Below, piece after piece: positions 6,802-15,592 of a DNA stretch of 35,899 nucleotides (position 1 is its first letter; every line of letters begins with the position of its first letter). The translations under genes and the position numbers were made by a program. Source of the DNA: Candidatus Micrarchaeota archaeon CG1_02_51_15 (GTDB lineage: Archaea > Micrarchaeota > Micrarchaeia > Norongarragalinales > UBA8480); NCBI GenBank assembly GCA_001871495.1, contig MNVG01000053.1, positions 1 to 35,899 of the forward strand, in the 5' to 3' direction. Under the pieces are notes generated by a model, which saw nothing but the letters and a program-made list of their open reading frames with translations, had not been told where the DNA came from and did no database searches.

Positions 6802-8082
6802 ATGGACTTCAAACGGCTTTTTGAAAAAATGGCTTTCCTATTCCACAAGTCCGCGGCATCAGTCGAACCACCTGCGGAACAGGTTCCCAAAGGCGTGCTT
6901 GAAACCAACGTGCGTGGCCTCGAAACCGAACTGCGCGCCGCACGCGCCGTCGCTTCCAAAGAATACGAAAAGCCGCTGTTGTTAAAAGCAGCTGAAATAG
7001 CTGCCGAAGCCAAGGTTCTCCTTCCGTTGCTGGACGCGCTTTCCAAAAAAGAACTTCACGAAACGATTCCCCAGTACAAAATAGGCTTGCAGGAACGCGA
7101 CGCGTACTCCAAACGCATTAGGCCGCTACTTTTGCAGTTGGCTGCGCTCTTAACTTCAGTCGAATCGTATTCATCGGAGCTCTCGAATGCAGTTTCTTCG
7201 TTGTTGAAGGCAACTTTCGACAACCGTTACATCTTCCACTTCTTTCAAGATGAAATGAATGCAATGGGTGCGCCCATGAAGAAAATAGGCGAGTTGAGCG
7301 CGCAATACGAGGAAGAAGCAACTAAAGTGCGTTCGCAACTGGCGGAATTCGACGCCGCACTAGCCAAATGCGTTGAAACGCAAGCTGCACAAGAAGACTG
7401 CTTTAAAGGCTTTTCGGAAAAAACGAGGTTGCAAGTGGATTGCGGACAGGCGCGCAGCTCGCTTGAAGAACTGCTTGCCAAACACTCTTCGACCGAAACC
7501 GAGAATGCAAGAACGCAACTTACTTCACTTGAATCCGACTGTTCTTTGGCAAAAGAAGCCCTTGCTAACGCCCTCAATCCGTTTCAACGTAGTTTACGCA
7601 AGCACGCCAAAATGCTTGAAGACGAAAAATCGGCTGCATTCGCCTCTTCCTACGCCGAAACGCCTGTCGAAGCAGTGCTCGTGGAATTCCGTGAAACGGG
7701 GGATTTCAAACAACTTAGACAGCTTCTCGAAGGCCTGGCTGCCGCAGTAGAAGAAGGCAGGATTACCGACGACGACAAGGAACGGCTGAAAATACTTGGC
7801 GAAGCAACCCGCGTATGCGGCGGTTCAATACGGCCTCAGTTGGAAAAGTTTTTTGCATGCGAAAAAACCGCCCGTGAAATAAATGAAAAAATCGCTTCCC
7901 TTGAAACAGGCGACCGCATTGTAGGGCGCGAAAAACAACGGGTGCAGGCGCTGGAAACGTCTTTGGCGGAAGCCGAAAAACAAGGCAGCGAATACGAGGA
8001 AAAACGTGATGTTGCGTTTGCCGCGCTGCAAACTTCTGCCGAAAAACTGCTTGCAAGAAAAGTAGTGCTAAAAATAGGTTAA
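6802..8082 (+). CDS. Coiled-coil protein
   Basis: A 426-residue, almost entirely helical protein with long heptad-like runs (LETELRAARAVASKEYEKP, LAEFDAALAKCVETQAAQE, REKQRVQALETSLAEAEKQ). It has no membrane segment and no nucleotide-binding motif, so it is not an SMC or Rad50 protein. The ATG at 6802 is chosen; an in-frame TTG at 6778 would add eight residues. Its 3' end overlaps the convergent PP-loop gene by four bases. Such proteins are often structural or scaffold proteins; no specific role can be read. Confidence 0.7.
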   Translation: MDFKRLFEKMAFLFHKSAASVEPPAEQVPKGVLETNVRGLETELRAARAVASKEYEKPLLLKAAEIAAEAKVLLPLLDALSKKELHETIPQYKIGLQERDAYSKRIRPLLLQLAALLTSVESYSSELSNAVSSLLKATFDNRYIFHFFQDEMNAMGAPMKKIGELSAQYEEEATKVRSQLAEFDAALAKCVETQAAQEDCFKGFSEKTRLQVDCGQARSSLEELLAKHSSTETENARTQLTSLESDCSLAKEALANALNPFQRSLRKHAKMLEDEKSAAFASSYAETPVEAVLVEFRETGDFKQLRQLLEGLAAAVEEGRITDDDKERLKILGEATRVCGGSIRPQLEKFFACEKTAREINEKIASLETGDRIVGREKQRVQALETSLAEAEKQGSEYEEKRDVAFAALQTSAEKLLARKVVLKIG

Positions 8083-9038
8083 ATCCTTTGCGCGTCGGTC
8101 GACTCGGATGCAACTACTTCCTTTCCGTTGCACGAAATCCCGTTTGTTCCTTTGGAATTTAATAGTATGAGCCGGGCGGTCTCTTTCAATGCATGGTTTC
8201 CTACTTTCTTTCCGCAATTACTAACAAAGGCAGTTGGCGCAGGGAAATCCGGTTCTAACAATGCTCCGTTTGCTTCCGCGTGGCGTGCAATGAACTCGTT
8301 TTCCGCTTTGTCCCGGCCTAGCACTGCCTTTTCTCCGGATTTCAAACGATAGTGTTTACCTACGCGTAGAAACAGTAGGTCGGTTGCCGAAAAAGGCTTG
8401 TGCTCAAAGAGTTCGGTTGCCTTCTTGCAAAAGCCTTTTTCAGTAAGCAAACAACCGCCTGCTGGTGAAGGAAAAGACAGTCCGCAGGCGCGCGCAAACT
8501 CTATTTGTCTCTCCCTCTGCCTGCCTTTAAGTTCCCATAGTTTCTTTCGGTCCACCAAGCCCGTTTCTTCTGCTTCAGTTGCAGGCAATGCTTTTGCCGA
8601 CAACGGCCTCAACAGTTTTCCCTCCAAGCACGTCTCGCGCTCTATAAGCCTCAGCTTGCCCAAAGTTTGCGACATCGGTCGTTGGCCTATTACTTCGCCG
8701 GTTGCAATAAAATCCGCGTTCTTTTCCGCCATGAGATTGCGCGCCAGCTTAAGCGAGTAAATGCGGCAGTCAATACACGGGTTGAACGCATTCCCGCGTC
8801 CGTGTTTTGGGTTCTCAAGAATTTCAAAGAATGCCTTTCCCTTGTCGATGACGGTCAGCGGGATTCCGAGCTGTTCTGCCGCATGCCGTGCTGCGTTCGT
8901 CCTTTCCGACGGTTCAAGCGGTCCCGAAAAAGGGTCTGTAAAAACCACGCCCTCTACTTCGATTCCCTGCTCGAGCAAAAGCTTAGCTGCAACTAGGCTA
9001 TCCAAGCCGCCGGACAATAAGACGAGTGCTTTGGCCAT
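8079..9038 (-). CDS. PP-loop ATPase, tRNA thiouridine synthase-like
   Basis: The N-terminus has the PP-loop SGGLDS that activates tRNA bases or carboxyl groups by adenylation. It is followed by a Rossmann-like half and NPCIDCRIYSLKLARNLM, in which the CxxC pair suggests sulfur or metal chemistry. ATGEVIGQRPMSQT matches the MnmA/ThiI-like group annotated as tRNA 2- or 4-thiouridine enzymes. A second cysteine cluster (SPAGGCLL) and a C-terminal domain of about 90 residues follow. ATG 9038 (MAKALVLLSGG) is preferred to an upstream start. Exact tRNA position modified is not determined. A short hairpin AGCAGT/ACTGCT lies in its probable leader. Confidence 0.72.
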   Translation of the reverse strand: MAKALVLLSGGLDSLVAAKLLLEQGIEVEGVVFTDPFSGPLEPSERTNAARHAAEQLGIPLTVIDKGKAFFEILENPKHGRGNAFNPCIDCRIYSLKLARNLMAEKNADFIATGEVIGQRPMSQTLGKLRLIERETCLEGKLLRPLSAKALPATEAEETGLVDRKKLWELKGRQRERQIEFARACGLSFPSPAGGCLLTEKGFCKKATELFEHKPFSATDLLFLRVGKHYRLKSGEKAVLGRDKAENEFIARHAEANGALLEPDFPAPTAFVSNCGKKVGNHALKETARLILLNSKGTNGISCNGKEVVASESTDAQRI

Positions 9039-9155
9039 CCTTAGTTTATTGGAAGTCAACTCATTTAAGCAGTTAGTTCCGACTGCTCATTGTGCAGTGC
9101 ATCGGCGCGCAAATAACTATAAAAACTGTTTTTATCCAAAGACGGACTGTTTGGG

Positions 9156-9560
9156 TTAAACGACTTTGAACTTGAACCCGTAGGCGATTAATCCTTCTTT
9201 GCCGTCTTCGAAAATACGGCGGAAACACATTTTCACATTCGTGCCGATCTTCACTTTCTCTGCAGGCGAGTCAACCAACTGCGTCAGCAGGTGCACTCCG
9301 TTTTCCAGTTCTACTATTGCAATGTAGTACGGCGTTTCGTGCTCGAAGCCCGCAGGCGCCGCGTGCACGTGAGTAAACGAATAGATTTTTCCGTCAGTGG
9401 GCATTTGTTTTGCAGAAAGTTTTCCTCTCCTGCGGCAAGTCGGGCAGACGACGCGTTCTGGAAAATAGTCTTTCCCGCACGTTTCGCAGTGGTTTCCCGC
9501 CAGGTTGTAGCGTGCGGCGCTGTTTCTCCAAATCAATGGCGTTGCATTTTTCATACTCAT
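9156..9560 (-). CDS. DUF35 OB-fold/zinc-ribbon bridging protein
   Basis: The 134-residue protein starts with a rubredoxin-like zinc ribbon (CETCGKDYFPERVVCPTC) followed by an OB fold (IYSFTHVHAAPAGFEHETPY). In archaea the DUF35 protein binds both acetoacetyl-CoA thiolase and HMG-CoA synthase and forms the channel between them, letting the favourable second step pull the unfavourable first. The gene order here, HMGS-thiolase-DUF35 on one strand, supports that role. Its ATG overlaps the thiolase stop (ATGA), a sign of translational coupling. Confidence 0.9.
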   Translation of the reverse strand: MSMKNATPLIWRNSAARYNLAGNHCETCGKDYFPERVVCPTCRRRGKLSAKQMPTDGKIYSFTHVHAAPAGFEHETPYYIAIVELENGVHLLTQLVDSPAEKVKIGTNVKMCFRRIFEDGKEGLIAYGFKFKVV

Positions 9561-10717
9561 AACCTCTTGTAAACGTGTACTACGCAAGTGGCCCCGCTTC
9601 CGCCAACGTTGTGCGTCAAACCTATCTCGGCGTTCGAAACCTGCCGTTTTCCAGCGCGCTGCTGCAATTGCAGCGTTGCTTCCACTGCTTGCGCTATTCC
9701 TGTTGCACCAACAGGGTGGCCTTTTGCTTTCAGGCCTCCTGAAGCGTTAATCGAGACTTTTGCATTCAACGCGGTTTCGCCTGCGGCTGCGGCGGGGCCT
9801 CCCTTTCCCTTTTCGAAGAAGCCAAGGTCTTCAGTCGCCATTACTTCGGCAATCGTAAAACAATCGTGGACTTCTGCAAAGTCAACGTCCTTGGCTTGAA
9901 TCTTGGCTTGGGTGTATGCCTGCCTTGCTGCCTCCTTCGTCGCCTTCATTTCGGTCAGAGTAGTTCGCTGTGCCAATGCAAGCGTGTCGCTTGCCTGGCC
10001 GGAAGCGATTATTTCAACTGGAGTGTCGCAATACTTTTTCGCCTTTTCTGAAGAACAAAGAATCACGGTGGCCGCGCCGTCGGTAATAGGCGAACAATCC
10101 AACAGCTTCAAAGGAGAAGCAATGTAACCCGACTTCATCACGTCTGCTATGGTAACCGCCTTGCGGTACCGCGCAAACTCGTTGTTAACCGCATTGGCGT
10201 GGTTCTTGACCGCGCAAGCGGCCATTTGCTCTTCACTGGTGCCGTATTCCTGCATGTGTCGTCTTGCCATCAACGCGTACAACGCCGGAAAAGTCGCGCC
10301 GTTAAACAACTCCCATTCCTGGTCGCCTGCGCCGCCTAAGGCAGTTGATGCTTCTTCAGTGCTGACTTCAGTCATTTTTTCGGCTCCGCCCACTGCAACC
10401 ACGTCGTAAGCGCCTGAAGCAACTGCCATTATTCCAGCTCGCAACGCAACTCCGCCCGAAGCACAAGCTGCCTCCAAACGCGTGGAAGCAACGGGATTCA
10501 TTCCCAGTTGGTCTGCAATCAACGCGCCTATGTGTTCTTGGCCTAATAGCCTGCCTGACGCCATGCAGCCGCCGAAAATCGCTTGCACGTCCTGTCCATC
10601 AACGTGAGCGTCGGTAATTGCCTTGCCTGCTGCTTCAGAAATCAATTCCCTGAACCCGGCGTTCCAGTGTTCACCGAACTTCGTAAGCCCCACTCCGATA
10701 ATCGAAACTCCTTTCAT
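9557..10717 (-). CDS. Acetyl-CoA C-acetyltransferase (archaeal thiolase)
   Basis: Condenses two acetyl-CoA to acetoacetyl-CoA, the first step of the mevalonate pathway. The 386-residue protein has the nucleophilic Cys in LEAACASGGVAL (about residue 85), the archaeal/SCP2-type FAEVHDCFTIAE motif and the His of AKGHPVGATG near the C-terminus, followed by NVGGSGATCVVHVY. It starts 12 bases after HMG-CoA synthase and overlaps the DUF35 gene by 4 bases, the arrangement of the known three-protein thiolase/HMGS complex. Confidence 0.92.
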   Translation of the reverse strand: MKGVSIIGVGLTKFGEHWNAGFRELISEAAGKAITDAHVDGQDVQAIFGGCMASGRLLGQEHIGALIADQLGMNPVASTRLEAACASGGVALRAGIMAVASGAYDVVAVGGAEKMTEVSTEEASTALGGAGDQEWELFNGATFPALYALMARRHMQEYGTSEEQMAACAVKNHANAVNNEFARYRKAVTIADVMKSGYIASPLKLLDCSPITDGAATVILCSSEKAKKYCDTPVEIIASGQASDTLALAQRTTLTEMKATKEAARQAYTQAKIQAKDVDFAEVHDCFTIAEVMATEDLGFFEKGKGGPAAAAGETALNAKVSINASGGLKAKGHPVGATGIAQAVEATLQLQQRAGKRQVSNAEIGLTHNVGGSGATCVVHVYKRL

Positions 10718-10729
10718 TGCAAAAACACC

Positions 10730-11767
10730 TTATAAACTCTTTATTTTTCGCCTGTGCTTGACGTAACCTGCGTAATCGACGTACTCCTTATCCTCAATTG
10801 CATTAAGCACGGCAACCTTGGGTCGCTTGGCTTCAATTCCTTCTTTAACCGTTATTTTGAAAGCGTCGCTTCCTGCGCCGCTTCCGTATGAAACAACTAA
10901 AATGCGTTGTCCCGGTTTTGCAACGTCCAAAACCGAGCACAAGCCAATCATTGCAGCAGCACTGTAAGTGTTGCCAATAAACGGCGTAATCAAGCCCTGC
11001 ATTGCTTTTGTTTCTTCAAAGCCAAGCATCGTTGCAGCCCGCAGCGGAAACTTCCCGTTAGGCTGGTGAAACACTGCAAAATCATAGTCTTCAGGCTTCG
11101 TACCTGTTTTCGCAAGCAGGCCTTTTGCCCCGCTCAAAACGTGCTTAAAGTAAGCCGGTTCCGCAGTAAAACGCCCAGCATGCCTTGGAAACTCGGCGTG
11201 TTGCCTCCGCCAAAAATCAGGCGTGTCGGTAGTAAAAGAATAAGTCGCGTCAATATCCGCAACCGTGCCTTCCTTGCCTATAATCAACGCAGCTGCGCCG
11301 CCTCCTGCGCTGTACTCCAGTGCGTCGTTAGGCCTGCCTTGCGCAGTGTCGCTGCCAACAGCCAAGCCGTATTTGACCATTCCAGACGAAACCATGCCCA
11401 TGCACGCCTGCACCCCTGCTGTTCCAGCCTTGCAGGCGAACTCAAAATCAGCCGCCGTCATTTCAGGCGTTGCGCCGATTGCCTCGGCAACCATTGTTGC
11501 AGTCGGCTTGACTGCGTACGGCTTGCTTTCGCTACCCACAAAAACCGCGCCAATGCCTTTAGGGTCTGCGCCGCAACTCTTTAATGCAACCCTGCTTGCT
11601 TCCACTGCAAAACTGCAGCTATCCTCGTCAAAAGAAGCGACCGCTTTCTCATTAATTCCCAGGCCTTTGCTTATACGCGCGCCTTCTTTGCCCCACACTC
11701 GCGCAATCTCGTCGACTTTAACCCGCATCCGCGGAACATAAGTGCCATAACCTACAATTCCAACCAT
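10730..11767 (-). CDS. Hydroxymethylglutaryl-CoA synthase
   Basis: Condenses acetoacetyl-CoA and acetyl-CoA to HMG-CoA. The 345-residue archaeal form (related to FabH/HMGS) shows the catalytic Cys in FACKAGTAGVQA (about residue 110) and the His in VFHQPNGKFP (about 234), plus VVSYGSGAGSDAF near the end. The ATG at 11767 gives MVGIVGYGTYVPRMRVK, the normal N-terminus; a longer in-frame reading upstream lacks family similarity. First gene of the operon, facing the HMG-CoA reductase gene across about 190 bases. Confidence 0.93.
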   Translation of the reverse strand: MVGIVGYGTYVPRMRVKVDEIARVWGKEGARISKGLGINEKAVASFDEDSCSFAVEASRVALKSCGADPKGIGAVFVGSESKPYAVKPTATMVAEAIGATPEMTAADFEFACKAGTAGVQACMGMVSSGMVKYGLAVGSDTAQGRPNDALEYSAGGGAAALIIGKEGTVADIDATYSFTTDTPDFWRRQHAEFPRHAGRFTAEPAYFKHVLSGAKGLLAKTGTKPEDYDFAVFHQPNGKFPLRAATMLGFEETKAMQGLITPFIGNTYSAAAMIGLCSVLDVAKPGQRILVVSYGSGAGSDAFKITVKEGIEAKRPKVAVLNAIEDKEYVDYAGYVKHRRKIKSL

Positions 11768-11957
11768 TAAACAAACAACTCCGTAAAAGCTCGGTGTAAG
11801 AAAGACAATAAACCCCAAACTAAATAAACGTATTCCACTTCGTCAATCGACGCTGCAAGTGTTTTTATGTCGGGTCTGGCGTTTCAAACTGGTCTGCCCA
11901 ATCGTTTACAATTATATTTCATCGCTTCCAAACCGTTTTAACAAAGGAAGTGAAAAA
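11768..11957. promoter_or_regulatory. Divergent promoter region, HMGS operon / HMGR
   Basis: The gap holds TATA-like elements in both directions. For HMGR, ACAATTATATTTC at about 11908-11920 sits about 40 bases before the ATG, with GGAAGTG at 11946-11952 as ribosome site. For the HMGS operon the minus strand carries TTTATTTAG near 11820-11828, about 55 bases before its ATG. A weak inverted pair CGTC-AATC-GACG lies between them. Shared space allows joint control of thiolase, HMGS and HMGR, but no operator is proven. Confidence 0.45.
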
Positions 11958-13223
11958 ATGTATATTGAATTAAGGAAACTCTCGGTCAACGAACGCTTGG
12001 AGGCGCTGGTTAAGGCAGGAATTATTTCGCAGGAGCAAGCTTGCGTACTGGGCAAAGATGGTCCGTTGTCGCTTGAAGCAGCTTCGCACATGATTGAAAA
12101 CGTTGTCGGAACCCACTCGTTGCCTTTTGCACTGGCAACCAATTTCGTGATAAACGGAAAAGATTACATGGTTCCAATGGCGGTCGAAGAACCGTCGGTG
12201 GTTGCCGGAGCATGCAACGCAGCCAAACTCTCGCTTCCAAACGGCTTTGTCGCTTCTGCCGACGAGTCGATTATGATTGGCCAAATCCAGTTGGTTAAAC
12301 TGCCCGACTGCACTGCGGCTGTTGCGAAAATACTTGCAGTAAAACAACTGCTTATCGAACGGGCAAACGCCTGCGACCCTGTTCTCTTAAAGTTTGGCGG
12401 AGGCTGTAGGGGCGTCGAATGCCGTGAAATTGATTCCCCGCGTGGCAAAATGCTGGTAGTCCACTTGCTTGTCGACGTGCGGGACGCAATGGGCGCCAAT
12501 GCTGTAAACTCGATGGCCGAATCAATTGCTCCCGAACTCGAGCGCATTACCGGCGGCCAAGCGCGTTTGCGCATTCTTTCCAACCTGGCTGATAAGCGGT
12601 TGGTGCGTGCGAAAACAGTTTGGACCAAACAGGCGTTGGAAGAAAGCACTAAAGGTGCAATGAAAGGCGAAGAAGTCGTAGAAGCGGTTTTGGACGCGGG
12701 GGCTTTTGCGCAAGCCGATTCCTACCGCGCTGCAACGCACAACAAAGGCATAATGAACGGAGTCGATGCAGTAGTCGTCGCAACTGGAAACGACTGGCGG
12801 GCAATCGAAGCAGGCGCGCATGCTTTTGCCGCGCGCACAGGAAAGTACCTGCCGTTAACCAAATACCGCAAGACCGCAGAAGGCGACTTGGAAGGAGAAA
12901 TCCAGTTGCCCGTGGCAGTCGGCTTGGTCGGGGGCGCAACCAAAACGCATCCGACTGCGCAGATTGCAGTAAAGATTCTCGGCGTAAAGACGGCTCAAGA
13001 GCTGGCGCAAGTAATCGCTTCAGTGGGATTGGCGCAAAACTTTGCCGCACTCAGAGCGCTTGCAACTGAAGGAATAAACCGCGGCCACCTCAAGCTGCAC
13101 GCGCACAACCTTGCAATAGCAGCAGGCGCAGGCGGCGCTAAAGCCGAGGCGATTGCCGCGCAAATGGCTACCGAGGGTAAAGTGAGCGCGGCCCGCGCTA
13201 AGGAACTACTTGAACGGACGTAA
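11958..13223 (+). CDS. hmgA: HMG-CoA reductase, class II
   Basis: Reduces HMG-CoA to mevalonate. The 421 residues match class II reductases (Pseudomonas mevalonii, Archaeoglobus, Thermoplasmatales type). Visible features are MAVEEPSVVAGA (catalytic Glu), DAMGANAVNSMAE, THNKGIMNGVD (catalytic Lys), GNDWRAIEAGAH (catalytic Asp) and HLKLHAHN (catalytic His), with VGLVGGATKTHP between. Most archaea carry class I instead. ATG 11958 has a good ribosome site; an upstream in-frame start would add residues with no similarity. It leads a plus-strand operon with the GNAT-lipoprotein-GNAT genes, five bases ahead of the first. Confidence 0.94.
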   Translation: MYIELRKLSVNERLEALVKAGIISQEQACVLGKDGPLSLEAASHMIENVVGTHSLPFALATNFVINGKDYMVPMAVEEPSVVAGACNAAKLSLPNGFVASADESIMIGQIQLVKLPDCTAAVAKILAVKQLLIERANACDPVLLKFGGGCRGVECREIDSPRGKMLVVHLLVDVRDAMGANAVNSMAESIAPELERITGGQARLRILSNLADKRLVRAKTVWTKQALEESTKGAMKGEEVVEAVLDAGAFAQADSYRAATHNKGIMNGVDAVVVATGNDWRAIEAGAHAFAARTGKYLPLTKYRKTAEGDLEGEIQLPVAVGLVGGATKTHPTAQIAVKILGVKTAQELAQVIASVGLAQNFAALRALATEGINRGHLKLHAHNLAIAAGAGGAKAEAIAAQMATEGKVSAARAKELLERT

Positions 13224-13228
13224 CTGTT

Positions 13229-14036
13229 ATGGCTTTGTCATTGGAGTACAAAAAGCACGGCTTGAAAGTATTCAGCAGGCCTGATTTCAAGCGCCTTGCT
13301 TTGAAGACCGAACCCGTAAAAAACAGGGAGAACCGGCCGACTCACTGGATTGTAGAACACGAGGGACTGACTGCCGTACCTATTCGTTCAAAGAACGGCG
13401 AGGTGGTGCAAGTGCTTCGAGACCCGTTTCCGCAAACGCAGCCTCTCGGTTATTCGAAAGAAAAATACGTCGACTGCGTTTGGCGAAACCGAGTTGTTTT
13501 CCTCGCGCGCGGGAATTGAAACCAAGATCGGCGAAATAGATATTGGGCCGAGCGAAGGAGACTCGAGAGTAGCGTACTTCAACTTTGCCGGCATAGTGCC
13601 TTTTGCGTTGAGGAAGGGAGTTTCGCGTAATGAACACGCGCTGCTCCTCGAAAAAAGGATGAATGCGCTAGCGGCTGAAAAGGAAAAGCTTAATGCCGCG
13701 CAGGGCGCGGGAAAGAATGGCGAAGCGGAAATCTCGAAGCTTCAGGAACGTCACTTGGACGCGTACGTTGAATTGTTTCACTTGAAGCAAAGTCTTTCAA
13801 ATTATCCTGCGGCTCCGTCAAAACCTTCGGGTCAAAAGTTATTGGGGTACCGGGGCAAGAAGCTGGGCAAGCTTTTGCTGGCTTTTGGAGAGGAAATTGC
13901 GGCAAAAGAGGGCAAGAAAACCATTGAAGCAGAATTGGACAAGCGTACTCTCGGCAGGGACCCGGAGAAACACGGCTGGGAAATAATTGAAGACAGGAAG
14001 TTTGCCAACAGTTACTACCGCAAGAAAATCGCTTAG
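13229..14036 (+). pseudogene. GNAT-like acetyltransferase, frameshifted (paralog 1)
   Basis: Two overlapping frames form one protein related to the gene at 14772. The first (from ATG 13229, MALSLEYKKHGLKVF, IVEHEGLT, VLRDPF) aligns with MELAYGRHSLEVF, LVEHEGRS, LLKDPV of the paralog. The second resumes as AFGETELFSSRAGIETKIGEID, aligning with FGEPFGKYNL...QQIGAIEL. The shift falls at the A5 run at 13461-13465 and needs one base skipped; the joined reading is 268 residues. The C-terminal acetyl-CoA-binding loop is GYRGKKLGKLLLAFGEEI, and LGRDPEKHGW closes it. It could be a recent mutation, a sequencing error in a homopolymer or programmed frameshifting. Substrate unknown. Confidence 0.72.
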
Positions 14037-14105
14037 TTCAACACTGTTTTATACTGTAGCGGTCTTCGTTTTCAGGACGTAACTTTGAAGGAGGTCGGAT
14101 TTGTT

Positions 14106-14771
14106 TTGAATAAAGTTGTTTATTTGCTTGCAATTGTCGCGTTGTTGTTCGCAGGCTGTGTGGAAATGACGGTTTCGCAGACAGTTGAAAAAGACGGTTC
14201 GTCTGTTGCTGCAATGTCGGTTGACGCAAGCAAGATGAGTGAAGCAGTTGGAACTGATTTGAGCGACTCGTGCGCCAACGTCACCGACCTCGCAGTTAGC
14301 TGCACTGCCACTCGTACTTCCTTCAGTGTCTCCAAGCGCTTTTCGACTCCCGAATCTTCGGGCTTTTATGAATTCGTTGTTGAAAACGGTTTTCCCGACG
14401 TCGTCTATACGTTGACGGTAAAGAAACTGCCCGTGTCGTCGTTCGGTTTGCCTAGTGAAGACGACGAAAACAGTCAGGCGCTGGGAAAAGAGTTTTCTTC
14501 CGGAGCTGCTGCCGAATCGGTTTCCATGATGAAAATGATGGGAATCAAGCTATCTTACGACGTCACCGTTCCCGGCGAGATAGTTTCCGCAACCCCCGGC
14601 GGCAAAGTTTCAGCCAACAACGCTAAATTCGACTTGCTTGACGTGTTGGACGAAGAGGAAAACATAGTAGTCAAGTCAAGGGAACTGAACCTTCCTTACG
14701 TCGCAGGCGCTGCAATAATCCTGCTGGCAATAATCGCGTGCGCCGCGTGGTTCGTAAGTAAACGGAAGTGA
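14106..14771 (+). CDS. Lipoprotein with C-terminal membrane anchor
   Basis: Start TTG 14106 has GGAGGT 10 bases upstream. Residues 1-17 form a signal peptide ending in a lipobox (LLFAGC), so Cys may be lipid-modified outside the cell. The body of about 170 residues is beta-rich with Ser/Thr/Val, including two Cys pairs (SCANVTDLAVSC), and a C-terminal helix (AGAAIILLAIIACAAWF) followed by SKRK suggests a second membrane anchor with a cytoplasmic tail. Function unknown. It sits between the two GNAT paralogs, with its stop codon touching the next ATG. Confidence 0.72.
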   Translation: MNKVVYLLAIVALLFAGCVEMTVSQTVEKDGSSVAAMSVDASKMSEAVGTDLSDSCANVTDLAVSCTATRTSFSVSKRFSTPESSGFYEFVVENGFPDVVYTLTVKKLPVSSFGLPSEDDENSQALGKEFSSGAAAESVSMMKMMGIKLSYDVTVPGEIVSATPGGKVSANNAKFDLLDVLDEEENIVVKSRELNLPYVAGAAIILLAIIACAAWFVSKRK

Positions 14772-15488
14772 ATGCTGAAAATGGAACTTGCCTACGGCCG
14801 GCATTCTCTTGAGGTGTTCAAGCAGGCTCCGTTTGCCGATTTGAGTGTCGAGCCTGTTGAAAAAAAGACTCGCTGGCTAGTGGAACACGAAGGCAGGTCT
14901 ATTACCGTAATGAAAAAGCATTTGGAGTACGGCGAATTGATTCATCTGCTTAAGGATCCTGTGCATAAAGGTAACTTGATTGCAGTCAGGAAAGAAGGCG
15001 GATTCGGCGAACCCTTCGGAAAATATAACCTGACTACTTTTCGGAGCCACGGAATGGAACAACAGATTGGCGCGATCGAACTCAGTGAAGAGAAAAAAGG
15101 TAGTTTCATTAACGAAGTACAGGTAATGCCCGGAACCTTTAAAAAACGAGTTTCAAAAGAAGGCCTTTACGGCCACCTTACCGGAATTTACGGCAGGGGC
15201 GAGAATACGATAAAACTGAGCAACGAGTTTCAACGCATTGAAGACGCGACTTCACCCTATATGATTAAGTTCGAACCGCCTAACGTTGGCAAGTATTACG
15301 GCTACCGCAAGAAAGGACTGGGGCGGTTGCTCATTCAATTGGTTGAAGAAATATCCCGCAAGCACGGCCACGACAAAATAGAGGGTTTCTTTCACTCCCG
15401 AACTACCGGGCGTTTCCTTCCGAAACACGGTTGGACAATACACCCTTCGGAACAAGCTTACGTGCATGGAGAAAAAAAGCTGAATTAG
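14772..15488 (+). CDS. GNAT-like acetyltransferase (paralog 2)
   Basis: Intact 238-residue relative of the frameshifted gene at 13229. The C-terminal third has the GNAT acetyl-CoA loop GYRKKGLGRLLIQLVEEI and RTTGRFLPKHGW, close to the paralog's LGRDPEKHGW. The N-terminal 100 residues (WLVEHEGRSITVMKKH) are shared only with that paralog and may form a substrate-specific domain. An alternative ATG three codons in is possible. It directly follows the lipoprotein gene, so the HMGR-GNAT-lipoprotein-GNAT unit is probably one transcript. A link to lipid metabolism is only positional. Confidence 0.68.
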   Translation: MLKMELAYGRHSLEVFKQAPFADLSVEPVEKKTRWLVEHEGRSITVMKKHLEYGELIHLLKDPVHKGNLIAVRKEGGFGEPFGKYNLTTFRSHGMEQQIGAIELSEEKKGSFINEVQVMPGTFKKRVSKEGLYGHLTGIYGRGENTIKLSNEFQRIEDATSPYMIKFEPPNVGKYYGYRKKGLGRLLIQLVEEISRKHGHDKIEGFFHSRTTGRFLPKHGWTIHPSEQAYVHGEKKLN

Positions 15489-15592
15489 CAGATTCAACGA
15501 CCTCTTCCGCTTTTCAAAGTCTTCCTAAAGCAGAACAAGAATCATGACTTGCATTTATCCCAGGGTGCATTGTTGTCGCTACTTCGAGAATG

